Below are positions 35,895-44,704 of a DNA stretch of 64,000 bases, piece after piece. Positions within the stretch are counted from its first letter, which is position 1, and each line of letters begins with the position of its first letter. Location: assembly GCA_036763105.1 (NCBI GenBank), contig JBAIYS010000009.1, positions 62,001-126,000 of the forward strand, read 5' to 3'. The translations under genes and the position numbers were made by a program. The notes under the pieces were generated by a model. That model had not been told where the DNA came from. It saw only the letters and a list, made by a program, of their open reading frames with translations, and made no database searches. The DNA is from Peptococcaceae bacterium 1198_IL3148. Lineage in GTDB: Bacteria; Bacillota; Desulfotomaculia; Desulfotomaculales; Desulfohalotomaculaceae.

Positions 35895-36056
35895 ATCCGT
35901 AACCTCCGTTATGTAGTACCGCATAGTAACATCTTTTGATCAAACCAACACCTAGGGATATCTTTCCCAAGATACTAATAAATTTTCCTTTACTACATAA
36001 AAAAAGAACTAAAAAGCTCATTTGAACTTTCTAGTTCTTATTAATAGCAGCAATCT

Positions 36057-36962
36057 TTAATAAGAATACTCCCTACAGTATGAAATGAGAAAATCAATAA
36101 ACTTTTCCACCACCAAAGGCTTAAATTTGTCTTTGTGGTGGATAAGATAAAAACTTCTTAACATGTTGACATCTTCAATCTTTGCAGACAGTAATGTACC
36201 TAATTTTAATTCCTTTTGTACAGCCCAACGGGAAATAATGGTGATACCAAAACCTGCCTCAACAGCTTCTTTCACTGCCTCTGTACTGCCCAGCTCCATA
36301 ATAATATTCAGTTGAGCCAAGTCGAATCCAGCCTCATCCAGTCTTTCCTCAGCAATCATTCTTGTGCCAGAGCCATGTTCCCTCAGTACCAAGGGCATAT
36401 CTTTAAGTTCCTGGATAGTTATCATCTTTCGTTTTGCCCAAGGATGTTCTGGTGAAAAGACCACCAGCAATTCGTCCTGCATTATAGGGCTAACAATTAG
36501 ATTGCGTGCATCTACACTGTGTTCTACCAAACCTAAATCCAGCTTTTGTCTAGACACCAGTTTTACTATATGTTCTGTGTTGGTCACTTGCAGGGCAGCC
36601 TTAACTCCAGGATTTCGTTTATTAAAAACCCCTAACACCTTAGGCACCACATATTCACCTACGGTAAAACTGGCTCCAATATCTAATGGACCCTCTATTT
36701 GTCCGGTATAGCTGGAAATTTCCTTTTCTACTTGACTTAGGAGAGTTAAAACTTTGACAGCATAACTGTAGAGAATACGCCCGGTTTCGGTAAGGGTTAT
36801 CTGTTGATTAGTTCGATCAAATAATTTGGTTTTATAATGTTCTTCCAGTGATCGTATATGCATGCTCACTGCTGGTTGAGAGATAAACAAAGCCTGGGCA
36901 GCAGCAGAAAAACTCTTCTTTTCTACCACTGTTTTGAATATCTCTAATTGATATGGACCCAT
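36057..36962 (-). CDS. LysR-family regulator (CysB/CysL-like layout)
   Basis: 301 residues from the ATG at 36962 (MGPYQLEIFKTVVEKKSFS); GGAGGG lies between this and an earlier ATG at 36974. The N-terminal helix-turn-helix is SFSAAAQALFISQPAVSMHIRSLEE. The effector domain has LDIGASFTVGEYVVPKVLG and a VLREHGSGTR segment, close to CysL/YwfK- and CbbR-type regulators. It is alone on the minus strand, next to the FAD oxidoreductase, whose start lies 163 bp downstream. The target is unknown. Confidence 0.9.
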   Translation of the reverse strand: MGPYQLEIFKTVVEKKSFSAAAQALFISQPAVSMHIRSLEEHYKTKLFDRTNQQITLTETGRILYSYAVKVLTLLSQVEKEISSYTGQIEGPLDIGASFTVGEYVVPKVLGVFNKRNPGVKAALQVTNTEHIVKLVSRQKLDLGLVEHSVDARNLIVSPIMQDELLVVFSPEHPWAKRKMITIQELKDMPLVLREHGSGTRMIAEERLDEAGFDLAQLNIIMELGSTEAVKEAVEAGFGITIISRWAVQKELKLGTLLSAKIEDVNMLRSFYLIHHKDKFKPLVVEKFIDFLISYCREYSY

Positions 36963-37040
36963 CTTTCCCTCCATAAATTATATATTTGCTTTAAGTTACT
37001 ATATTATGGTATCACATTTTAGACACATACGGACACAAAA

Positions 37041-37070
37041 AAGAGAGTCCCCAACGGTGGAGACTCTCTT
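37041..37070. terminator. Terminator between a small gene and the LysR promoter
   Basis: AAGAGAGTC and GACTCTCTT form a 9-bp stem, with TTAGTTTT on the plus side and TTTTTTGTG on the minus side, 14 bp after the stop of the small gene at 37084. Confidence 0.75.
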
Positions 37071-37083
37071 AGTTTTGGCACAC

Positions 37084-37281
37084 TTATTGGCACTCAATGT
37101 TACATCCATAATGGGCCAGTATCCTTTTTATATTTTCACAGTTAGGACAACTAAGTTTCATCAAAGGTTCCTCTTTTTGTTCATCAGATTCCATATAATA
37201 ACCGAATTTGGCTGCTAACTTTAGAACATTTTGGTATTGTCTATTGTCCAGTTCGTCCTTTAAAATATCAAACATTGTCAT
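37084..37281 (-). CDS. Small cysteine-containing protein, unknown
   Basis: 65 residues. A charged helical first half (FDILKDELDNRQYQNVLKLA) is followed by KLSCPNCENIKRIL and a final CNIEC, four cysteines in two pairs that could bind zinc. A ribosome site (AGGAGCTGA) precedes the ATG and a terminator follows the stop, so it is likely to be real. I do not recognise the family. Confidence 0.55.
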   Translation of the reverse strand: MTMFDILKDELDNRQYQNVLKLAAKFGYYMESDEQKEEPLMKLSCPNCENIKRILAHYGCNIECQ

Positions 37282-37466
37282 ATATCATCAGCTCCTTTGG
37301 GTTATAATTTTTTGTTTATAGCGATAAGTTACTAATCCAGCTGCAACTTTTTCTACTAGTTTAATCGAATTGCTTTCTATGATTAAATCTTAACCCTAAA
37401 GAGCATATAAGTAAAATACCGTTTATCTGATACCTTATATAAGTAAAAGCTTATGGGTTGTGTGTT

Positions 37467-38246
37467 TTAAACATAACTGTGGGCACCAGGTAGTAGTAGT
37501 GAAACGCCGAAGAAGGTGAACAGCACCGCCACAAAGCCAACTATGGCCATGATGGCTGCCTTTTTGCCCTGCCAACCGTAGGTCTTTCGGGCATGTAAAT
37601 AACCAGCATAGATCAGCCACGTTATTAATGCCCAGGTTTCTTTGGGGTCCCAACTCCACCAGCGACCCCAGACCTCTTCGGCCCAAACGGCACCGGTAAT
37701 TAACACCAGCGTCATAAAGGGGAACCCCACCACCACCGACCAGTGTAGGGTAGCATCCAGTTTATCTAACCGGTCTCCCCCTTTGCCTTTCACTAAGTAT
37801 AAAATGCCCAAGCAGCAGGAAAGTCCAAAGGCGCCGTAGGCAACGATGGCGGTAATAACATGTACTTCTAGCCAAATACTTTGCAGGGCCGGCATCAACG
37901 GCCTGATGTCCGAAGGTAGCGTGCTACCATAAGAAATAATGACTATGGTTAGCAGTCCCACCAGCGCCATTAACAGGTCTGAGGAAAATCTTCTGTTGAG
38001 GATGATTAAAAACAGTAAAATACCCCAGGCAAAAAGAAATGTAAACTCATACATGGTGGCAAAGGGTAGTCTGCCACTGACAAGGCTTCGGGCTAAAAGG
38101 GCCGCTGTTAAGCAAATGAAGGCCAACACAATTGCCAGTAATGCTAGCCTACCAATGGTTTTATGGGGCTTCCATAGAGATATCAAGCTGAGAATCACAC
38201 CAACAAAAAGTAAAACATAGGCCGCCAGGTTAAAGGTTGCTTCCAT
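37467..38246 (-). CDS. ccsA: Cytochrome c assembly protein CcsA/ResC
   Basis: 259 residues with eight hydrophobic segments and the WWD haem-handling motif in WGRWWSWDPKETWALITWLIY. The essential histidines lie in LEVHVITAIVAYGAFG and YLHARKTYGW. With ResB it forms System II, which exports haem and attaches it to cytochromes c. Its start overlaps the stop of resB by one base, and the operon ends in the haem proteins NrfA and NrfH, the obvious clients. Confidence 0.94.
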   Translation of the reverse strand: MEATFNLAAYVLLFVGVILSLISLWKPHKTIGRLALLAIVLAFICLTAALLARSLVSGRLPFATMYEFTFLFAWGILLFLIILNRRFSSDLLMALVGLLTIVIISYGSTLPSDIRPLMPALQSIWLEVHVITAIVAYGAFGLSCCLGILYLVKGKGGDRLDKLDATLHWSVVVGFPFMTLVLITGAVWAEEVWGRWWSWDPKETWALITWLIYAGYLHARKTYGWQGKKAAIMAIVGFVAVLFTFFGVSLLLPGAHSYV

Positions 38247-39313
38247 TATGCCTCCACCTCACTTTTATCAGCATCTTTACTACCCTTACCTTTAATAGGT
38301 GCAAAGTACCGGATCAAAAATCCCATTGTCATTAAAGCAAAGCCAACATAGACAATCTTTACTCCTGGGTCTCGCTTTACTTCCAGTCCGGTGTAATATT
38401 GATAATCACTAAAAGTGACGGGATACCCGGCTACTTCTTTTGTTTCACCTTGGGCGAGTACCTGCACATCAATTAACTGTTGATGCTGCACCAGCGCACA
38501 AGCCAGGTGCGGGTTATTGGGAAAGGGCGTCTTTGATTGCAAACTACCACTTAGGGGGTCAAAATCCGGCACGAAGATTGTTTTTAAATTAATGTGCTCG
38601 GCGACCGGTGTTTCATCCCCATTTATCAGGTCAAATTTTTTCTCTGCTCCGGCTATGTTGATGCTGCCTGCGGTCTTCCAGCCATAGCTCTTTTGATAAA
38701 TGGTAAAGCCCTCTGCCTTTAGTGGATGGTTTACACTAATATCTGTGCTTACTTGGCTTTCTCCACCGGATAAAGCTAGGCTGCTAATATACTGCTTGGG
38801 TTCAAAGGTATCGTAATACTCAATCTCAAAGTCAAGCACATCGAGGGTGTACTCCGGGAAACCTTTGGTGGCCAAGTTTATTGATTCCCCTGGAATCAGT
38901 TCGATGTGTACACTTTTGCCAATTATGCCTGATACAAGGGAACCCACAAAAATAACCAACATACTGCAGTGCAATAATACCGAACCCATTTGGCGGGCAC
39001 CGACAATGGTTTTAATACGCCTTAAAGAACAACAGAGAATATTGATAGCAAAGACTGTGCCTAACCCTATAAACCACCAGCAATTATATAATTCATCCAG
39101 TGACAATAGCACAATGAAGCTACCCATTAGTTGGCCATAGTGGGCTTTGTAAAAACCAGCAGCCTCACCCTGGGGAATTAAACTACCAATGGATGAGGCC
39201 GCACCCAATAACAATAAAAGAAAAAGACCCATTTTCATGGAGGAAAGGAGAGTTATAATCCCCTTTCCTTCGGGTCTGGTTAAGTTGCCATTGTTATCTG
39301 TCAATCCATTCAC
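38246..39313 (-). CDS. resB: Cytochrome c biogenesis protein ResB
   Basis: 355 residues. Three membrane segments in the first 130 residues, a large outer domain (about 140-305, with LDVLDFEIEYY and FTIYQKSYGW), and a last segment at VGFALMTMGFLIRYFAPIKG. This is the ResB/Ccs1 layout, the partner of CcsA. It lies 4 bp after nrfA and overlaps ccsA by one base. Confidence 0.93.
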   Translation of the reverse strand: MNGLTDNNGNLTRPEGKGIITLLSSMKMGLFLLLLLGAASSIGSLIPQGEAAGFYKAHYGQLMGSFIVLLSLDELYNCWWFIGLGTVFAINILCCSLRRIKTIVGARQMGSVLLHCSMLVIFVGSLVSGIIGKSVHIELIPGESINLATKGFPEYTLDVLDFEIEYYDTFEPKQYISSLALSGGESQVSTDISVNHPLKAEGFTIYQKSYGWKTAGSINIAGAEKKFDLINGDETPVAEHINLKTIFVPDFDPLSGSLQSKTPFPNNPHLACALVQHQQLIDVQVLAQGETKEVAGYPVTFSDYQYYTGLEVKRDPGVKIVYVGFALMTMGFLIRYFAPIKGKGSKDADKSEVEA

Positions 39314-39317
39314 TCCA

Positions 39318-40562
39318 TTAGTTTACTGATTCTCTGGCCAATTGCACTGCTTTATGGGCATAGTCTATGGCCTTGCTCAAATTGTTTATTGATTCTGTGG
39401 GGTTATGGAATCCGTAACCATTGGTGACCATAACATAATCTAAATACCACTGGCCCTTGCGGTGCATTTCCTGGGCCTGCTGCAACAGTTGTTGGTTAAC
39501 ACCAGGGGTATCTTTGGCAATCTTAATTTCATTGATGGCCTGCACCACCGCCTCACCGGCGATATCTTGGGTTTCCTTGGTCTTGGTTTGGATATCCTCC
39601 ACCCTAGACTTGAGCCAATCTACACCCTCCCGGTGGCAAACGGTACAGCTCTGCTCAATGTTGTTGAGCGGACTGGTCCAGTAGTGGGAGCTAATTTTTA
39701 CATTGCCCTGCTTAACATAGGGCATGTGGCAATCGGCACAGGCTAAGCCGGCAGACTGGTGGGTACTGTTCATAAAAATTTCATATTCGGCATGTCTGGC
39801 CTTAGCCAAACCAGTTCCGGCATCGGGATGGTTCCATTCACTGTAGTTCTTTTCGTCAAAATAAGCGAGAATTTCATCGGCTTTGATACCGTTATCCCAA
39901 GGGAATGTCAGCTTCTTGGTTTCCGGTTGGAAGTAATAGGTTACATGACACTGGGCACAGACTAAGCTTCTCATTTCTTGCCGAGTGGCCTTACTAATAT
40001 CCTTACCTTGTCGTTCAAAGGCCTCAATTAAAGCCGGTCGGCTGATTCTTAAATCCATTGTTTGGGGATCATGGCAGTCTAAACAGCCAATGGGATGCTC
40101 CAGTTGTTTATTGATTTCTTCAAAGGATTGTAGGTAGTAGTCCTCACCATATTGATTGATTAGTTCAGGTATTTGCGTGGATTTACAGGTGTTACAGGCA
40201 GCACCGGTTTTGTATCTACTGGGATCAACCTCTCGAATATCTTCTAACGTATATAAGTGACCCCGGGGTTCGTTAAATTCGTTGGCATACCCTAAACCGG
40301 CATAGATGGGCTCCATGTAGGGCTTGGTTTCGAAGTGCGATGGCTTGTCGGTATTTTTTAAGTTTTCCATGTAACTATCGTAATGCTTGGGATAATATTT
40401 ACCCCACACCGCCGGATCTGCCTCATTGGCTGCAATCTCACCAATTGGTCCTTCCTCCAGGTCGGTATTATGGGCGTTAAAGAAATACAAAGCCGACGCC
40501 CCTAAGATGACAACAGCTATTAGCGAAAAGATAACCAAATTTCGGTACTGTTTGGGAATCAA
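39318..40562 (-). CDS. nrfA: Cytochrome c nitrite reductase, catalytic subunit
   Basis: 414 residues with an uncleaved-type N-terminal signal/anchor (FSLIAVVILGASALYFF). Five haem sites are present: the special catalytic CNTCK, then CLDCH, CAQCH, CADCH and CTVCH. The CxxCK haem is diagnostic for NrfA, which reduces nitrite to ammonium with six electrons on the outside of the membrane; it can also reduce sulfite slowly. Its partner nrfH is 20 bp upstream and its maturation genes directly follow. Confidence 0.97.
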   Translation of the reverse strand: MIPKQYRNLVIFSLIAVVILGASALYFFNAHNTDLEEGPIGEIAANEADPAVWGKYYPKHYDSYMENLKNTDKPSHFETKPYMEPIYAGLGYANEFNEPRGHLYTLEDIREVDPSRYKTGAACNTCKSTQIPELINQYGEDYYLQSFEEINKQLEHPIGCLDCHDPQTMDLRISRPALIEAFERQGKDISKATRQEMRSLVCAQCHVTYYFQPETKKLTFPWDNGIKADEILAYFDEKNYSEWNHPDAGTGLAKARHAEYEIFMNSTHQSAGLACADCHMPYVKQGNVKISSHYWTSPLNNIEQSCTVCHREGVDWLKSRVEDIQTKTKETQDIAGEAVVQAINEIKIAKDTPGVNQQLLQQAQEMHRKGQWYLDYVMVTNGYGFHNPTESINNLSKAIDYAHKAVQLARESVN

Positions 40563-40582
40563 TTAAATAATCACCCCTTTTA

Positions 40583-41056
40583 CTATTTCTGATGTGGTGT
40601 GCTGCGATGGCAATCAAAGCAAAACTTTCCGCCGTCCTCCTTGGTGTCCCCCACTAATTCCAGCATTTGTCCGTGACACCGAAGGCAATTTTCCTGCACA
40701 ATGTCTTGGCCCAGCTCGGTCATTTTTATTTCCGTTGGGATAGTGTCTGTGACAACTCGGTATACATCTCTGGTTCCGGTATATGCTTTATAGGTGGCAC
40801 CATACACCAGACTATGGGGAATATGACAGTCGCCACAGGTGGCACCCGACCGGTGAGCAGAATGTAAATATGTTTCCACCTGTTCATCCATTGCGTGACA
40901 TTGACCGCAGAACTCTGCCTTATCCAAGCCCAAGGCCGGGACCTTTGTTAACAGCATCAATGCAAAACCAGCAAATGCTAAACCTGCCAACCACAACAAT
41001 TTTTTCTTCATTTCCCCGGTCACCTCACCTCCCTCTACAAAAACAACCTTTTTCAT
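40583..41056 (-). CDS. nrfH: NrfH quinol-oxidising tetrahaem subunit
   Basis: 157 residues: a membrane anchor (WLAGLAFAGFALMLLT) and four CxxCH haem sites (CGQCH, CGDCH, CLRCH, CFDCH). NapC/NirT-type proteins pass electrons from menaquinol to NrfA. The start is uncertain: ATG 41056 gives a 15-residue lead, while ATG 41011 (MKKKLLWLAG) gives a more usual short N-terminus and follows a GGAGGTGAG stretch. First gene of nrfH-nrfA-resB-ccsA. Confidence 0.93.
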   Translation of the reverse strand: MKKVVFVEGGEVTGEMKKKLLWLAGLAFAGFALMLLTKVPALGLDKAEFCGQCHAMDEQVETYLHSAHRSGATCGDCHIPHSLVYGATYKAYTGTRDVYRVVTDTIPTEIKMTELGQDIVQENCLRCHGQMLELVGDTKEDGGKFCFDCHRSTPHQK

Positions 41057-41135
41057 ATTGCCACTATTCTACAAAAAGGTTGTAATGTTAAAAGTTATTC
41101 ACATGTCGGTACGATAATGCCGCTAATTAACTAAC

Positions 41136-41161
41136 TCTAATATTCGTTATAATATTCGCTA
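41136..41161. promoter_or_regulatory. Motif shared by the nrfH and arsR upstream regions
   Basis: TCTAATATTCG-TTATAATATTCGCTA lies 80-105 bp upstream of nrfH. The 14-base part TATAATATTCGCTA is identical at 58561-58574, upstream of the ArsR-family gene, and the flanking TCTAATATT is also shared. On the minus strand it reads as two direct CGAATATTA copies. A common operator for the ArsR protein is proposed. Confidence 0.5.
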
Positions 41162-41217
41162 TTTTCACACTCATTCCTTCAATTACTACATTAAATAACT
41201 ATTAACGACAACAGGAG

Positions 41218-41256
41218 AAGACAGGGGGAAAGACAGGGGGACGGGTCCCGTGTCTT
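41218..41256. repeat. REP element 6
   Basis: AAGACAGGGGG is repeated in tandem and then completed by a palindromic GACGGGTCCC and TGTCTT. It ends 13 bp from the stop of the small gene at 41269-41436. Confidence 0.8.
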
Positions 41257-41268
41257 CCCCCACTTGTT

Positions 41269-41436
41269 TTATTTCTTTTTATTTTGCATAGCTATACCAA
41301 TGCCTGCACCTATTGCAACACCAACTCCAATTCCTAGGGCTAAGTTGTCAAAAAGCAAGCCTAAAACTCCGCCCAGTGCAACCCCAATAGCCATAGCATT
41401 CCCCATTGTTTTTTCGGGTTTATTGCCGTTACCCAT
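41269..41436 (-). CDS. Small glycine-zipper membrane protein
   Basis: 55 residues: a polar lead (MGNGNKPEKTMGNAMA), then GVALGGVLGLLFDNLALGIG and GVAIGAGIGIAM with glycines every fourth position, and a basic tail NKKK. GGAGG lies 10 bp upstream of the ATG. The glycine-zipper pattern is typical of small bacterial membrane proteins of unknown role. It lies between two REP elements and just upstream of the transposase. The opposite strand is also open, but its translation is low-complexity. Confidence 0.6.
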   Translation of the reverse strand: MGNGNKPEKTMGNAMAIGVALGGVLGLLFDNLALGIGVGVAIGAGIGIAMQNKKK

Positions 41437-41506
41437 AGCTGATATGCCTCCTTAGTTTGTCTTAGTATTGTGTGATTTCTTTTTATTGAATAATAACACA
41501 AAAGGG

Positions 41507-41554
41507 AAGACAAGGGTATGCCTCCTGAAGACAAGGGGACAGGTCCCGTGTCTT
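41507..41554. repeat. REP element 7, upstream of the transposase
   Basis: A half unit (AAGACAAGGGTATG) followed by a full palindrome AAGACAAGGGGACAGGTCCC plus GTGTCTT. It lies 75 bp upstream of the RAYT start and is the only copy not next to a stop codon. Confidence 0.82.
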
Positions 41555-41629
41555 ATTTTAAAATGATCTCCATTTATAAAAATGACTATGGTATATTGTA
41601 GTAAATGTAAGTGTAAGTGGGGTGATAAT

Positions 41630-42382
41630 GTGGCCAGACAAGCAAGAAAAAGAAGCAGCACCGGAGTTTATCATGTTATGTTAAGGGGTATTAATAAAAG
41701 TAATATTTTTTGGGACAACGAGGATAAAGGAACTTTTGTAGACAAACTTTTGAAATTCCGGGAAATTGCCAATTTTAAACTGTATGGTTACTGTCTAATG
41801 GACAACCACGTACATCTTTTAATTGCAGAGGGTGAAGATATAGGCACCAGCATTAAACGAATCAGTGTCAGCTATGCCAACTGGCATAACACTAAGTATG
41901 CAAGGGTAGGTCATTTATATCAAAATCGGTTTTTGAGTGAACCTGTAGAAACAGAAAGCTACTTAGTTAACGTGTTAAGGTATATACATCAAAATCCCGT
42001 TAAAGCAAAAATGGTTAAACGGGCAGCAGATTATTTTTGGAGTAGTTATCATCAGTATATTACTGCATATCAGCATGGCCAGTGCTGTATTGATTTTCAA
42101 TTAGTTAAAGGGTATTTTACCAGCCAAAGGGCCTTTGAGGAATATATGAATGCAGAAAACTATGATCAGCATCTAGATGTTAAACCAGTAACAAAATATA
42201 GCGATGCCATGTTACAACAGAAATTGCAAAGGGAACTGGCTACCCTCCAGTTGGAAAAAATACCAACGACCCAAAGAAATGAAATAATTAAACTAATATA
42301 TCAGCGCACAGGGGTAAGCATTAGGCAGTTAGCCCGGGTATTAGGGCTGGGAAAAAACATCGTCGAAAAGGCGGTGAAGTGA
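41630..42382 (+). mobile_element. REP-associated tyrosine transposase (RAYT, Y1_Tnp)
   Basis: 250 residues from a GTG at 41630 (MARQARKRSSTGVYHVMLRG), preceded by GGGGTGAT; an earlier ATG at 41582 would add a cysteine-rich lead unlike the family. The Y1 transposase core has the HUH-type metal motif in MDNHVHLL and the tyrosine region SYANWHNTKYARVGHLYQNR. The C-terminus (GVSIRQLARVLGLGKNIVEK) is a helix-turn-helix-like DNA-binding end seen in one group of these proteins. There are no IS200/IS605 flanking ends. Instead, REP elements lie 75 bp upstream and 4 bp after the stop, the typical REP-RAYT arrangement. It probably nicks and moves REP hairpins. Confidence 0.88.
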
Positions 42383-42386
42383 CGAA

Positions 42387-42425
42387 GAAGACAAGGGACC
42401 CGTCCCCTTGTCTTCCCTTGTCTTC
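42387..42425. repeat. REP element 8, downstream of the transposase
   Basis: A palindrome (GAAGACAAGGGAC / GTCCCCTTGTCTTC) plus an extra CCTTGTCTTC end. It lies between the convergent RAYT gene (4 bp away) and the SLH protein gene (6 bp away), so it probably ends both transcripts. Confidence 0.85.
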
Positions 42426-42431
42426 TCTTTA

Positions 42432-44558
42432 TTAGCGCTCTGCATTTAATTTAGGGGCCACCCTGGTGACTATGGTGGCCAACTCTGCCCATGTCACTGG
42501 CTGTTGAGGATTAAAATTGCCATTTTTGTCACCGCTGAATAGTCCTAAACCAGCGGCTATGGCAACATGGTTTTTATATTGATCGGTGATGCTATTTTGA
42601 TCTTTAAAATTAATTTCCATTTTTACCGGCAAATCAGCAATTTCGCGGTAGCCAATGCCGTTCACTAACCACACTGCCAACTGCTCTCTAGTGAGCAATG
42701 CATCGGGATTTAATTGCCCTTGATTTTCAAACATTCCCAGTTGAACTGCCCTTCTAATGGATTCTATGTCCGCATCGTTAGCAACCACATCGTTAAAGCG
42801 CAATGGTGCACCGTCATCACCATAATAATATTGAGAAGCAGCCGTCAATATCTTGATGGCCTGTCGCCGGGTTACTTCACCATCGGGGGTAAAATCTGTT
42901 TCCGGTAGCAACCCGCTGACCGCTAATAACTCCAACGATGCTTTGGCCCAATGGTTTTCCAGCTGTGCAGAAACAGACTGACCGGTGCCGGCACCGGTTA
43001 ATAATTGACCGGTGTGGGCATCAACACCTCGGATATTATCCAACTGGTAAACTAACGCCAACTGATTGGTAGGATTAAATCTGTCATTTGCCATATTTAC
43101 ATAACTTAATTTGAATGGATTAGCTTTTTTAAGGGCTTCGGCCGCCTCTGCCGGACTGATTACTGCCTCTAATTTAGGAGCTTTTACATATACCGGTCGA
43201 TAATTATAACTCACTATTTCACCGGAATAGCGATTTACTGCTACAATTATGCTACTCCCCTCAATGGGCACACCATTCAATAACGTACTATATTCAAAAT
43301 GGTAATTTTCTTCATCATCAATGATATAGTATTGAGGTACTTCCCTAGGCAGGTACTTAACATTATTACCGATTAGCTCTTTGATAAATTTTTCTGCTTT
43401 CATAGCCGCTTGTTCTTCAGATATTGTTTTTTCAGACTTATTTGTCTCTTCACTGTAGTTTCGGTAACTTACAATTGCGCCTGTAAAAACATCAACGCCG
43501 ACATTCACATCATATAGTCGCCGATTTTGTTCTTCCCGCTCTATGCTATATGTCCAGTGCTCATGTCTGAAGCCTGGTCCCACGCTACTGCCACCGCCTG
43601 AATGGCGCACCTCTCCCTTAAAGCCCATTTTTTCAAAAAACTTTTCGGCAATCCTTTGCCCTTCTATGGGGTCAATCTTTTCTGCGGGTGCCACCATCCT
43701 TATTGCTTTGCTACCGATTTCGGGATTAAATTGAACTGTAAACACTTTGTTTTCGTCAGCCTTTTTTACTGTGCCGTTAAAATCCACTGGATCACCAGTA
43801 AAAGCGTCAAAATTTAATGTCCGGCTATTCAGTTGATAAACCAATTGAGCAGTGTTATCCGGTTCTATTTGATATGTTGGATAGAACCCTTGATTCTCCA
43901 CCACTAAATCAGTCACCTGTTGCTTAGTTAGGATTTTTTCATTGGCCTGTGGCGCTTTGACATCATCGGTCCAGTTAAAGCTATAACCAATTATGTTACC
44001 CGTTACCGCATCCACCTGGACACTAACGCCATCCCTTTGGGATGGTATCCCATTAATTATCCGCACCCAGTTAAAATAATAAGTCAAGTTGAGGTCGCCT
44101 TGATTGTAATAATTGTTTAAGTGACTGCTTTCTTCTAGACGCATTTGACTAAACAAAACCGGTTGCATACGTTTAATAAATTTTACGGCGATCTCCTGAG
44201 CCTTATCTTTGCTTACAACCTGATTGCCTCCAGCGTTAATTGACGGTGCTGGATTGTAATGGTAATTTAGTAGGTCTCCGGTATCCGCATCAATACTTAT
44301 ATGAATCCAAGTGTGATAACCAGGTCTGCCCCCGTCATGATGCAAGCTGAGTTGCCACACCCGCTTCCCTTGGTAATCATTTTCACTATATTCCGCATCA
44401 AAGTTTTTGTCAGTTACTACCTCGGGTAACAACTTTTTAGCCACTTCCAACGCTTGTTGCCTATCGGCTATGGCTGGTTGTTCCGCCGCCAGAGCAGTGC
44501 CACACAACAATAGGGTGAGTAGCAACACACCCACCAAAGGTAAAACTTTTTTTAACAC
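42432..44558 (-). CDS. S-layer-anchored PepSY/YcdB-domain protein
   Basis: 708 residues. Signal peptide (MLKKVLPLVGVLLLTLLLCG, cleaved after ALA). The middle has repeated PepSY/YcdB-type units, each with an ITGEIV/DAVTGNIIGYS-like strand (DADTGDLLNY, DAVTGNIIGYS, DVFTGAIVSY, NRYSGEIVSYNY). The C-terminus has three SLH repeats (about 545-705: NHWAKASLELLAVSGLL, IRRAVQLGMFENQG, YKNHVAIAAGLGLFSGD) that bind cell-wall polymers. PepSY units often inhibit secreted peptidases, so it may modulate a surface protease. The exact role is unknown. Regulatory control is not visible. Confidence 0.88.
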   Translation of the reverse strand: MLKKVLPLVGVLLLTLLLCGTALAAEQPAIADRQQALEVAKKLLPEVVTDKNFDAEYSENDYQGKRVWQLSLHHDGGRPGYHTWIHISIDADTGDLLNYHYNPAPSINAGGNQVVSKDKAQEIAVKFIKRMQPVLFSQMRLEESSHLNNYYNQGDLNLTYYFNWVRIINGIPSQRDGVSVQVDAVTGNIIGYSFNWTDDVKAPQANEKILTKQQVTDLVVENQGFYPTYQIEPDNTAQLVYQLNSRTLNFDAFTGDPVDFNGTVKKADENKVFTVQFNPEIGSKAIRMVAPAEKIDPIEGQRIAEKFFEKMGFKGEVRHSGGGSSVGPGFRHEHWTYSIEREEQNRRLYDVNVGVDVFTGAIVSYRNYSEETNKSEKTISEEQAAMKAEKFIKELIGNNVKYLPREVPQYYIIDDEENYHFEYSTLLNGVPIEGSSIIVAVNRYSGEIVSYNYRPVYVKAPKLEAVISPAEAAEALKKANPFKLSYVNMANDRFNPTNQLALVYQLDNIRGVDAHTGQLLTGAGTGQSVSAQLENHWAKASLELLAVSGLLPETDFTPDGEVTRRQAIKILTAASQYYYGDDGAPLRFNDVVANDADIESIRRAVQLGMFENQGQLNPDALLTREQLAVWLVNGIGYREIADLPVKMEINFKDQNSITDQYKNHVAIAAGLGLFSGDKNGNFNPQQPVTWAELATIVTRVAPKLNAER

Positions 44559-44666
44559 TCTATCCCTCCTTCAAAATAGCTATATGTATTATGACGGAGT
44601 AAATAACTTTTCGTTTCAAAATTTCTCTAAATATCTTACTAAAATTTCATCTGTAAGAGCGAAGGG

Positions 44667-44704
44667 AAGACAAGGGACCCGTCCCCCTGTCTTCCCCTGT
44701 CTTA
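44667..44704. repeat. REP element 9
   Basis: A palindromic unit (AAGACAAGGGAC / GTCCCCCTGTCTTC) with an additional CCCTGTCTTA end that supplies part of the stop codon of the TipA-like regulator at 44702. Confidence 0.83.

Noticed and set aside
41264-41455. Plus-strand open frame of 63 codons
   Set aside because: It is antisense to the glycine-zipper gene, is proline-rich low-complexity and has no ribosome site, while the minus strand has a good one.
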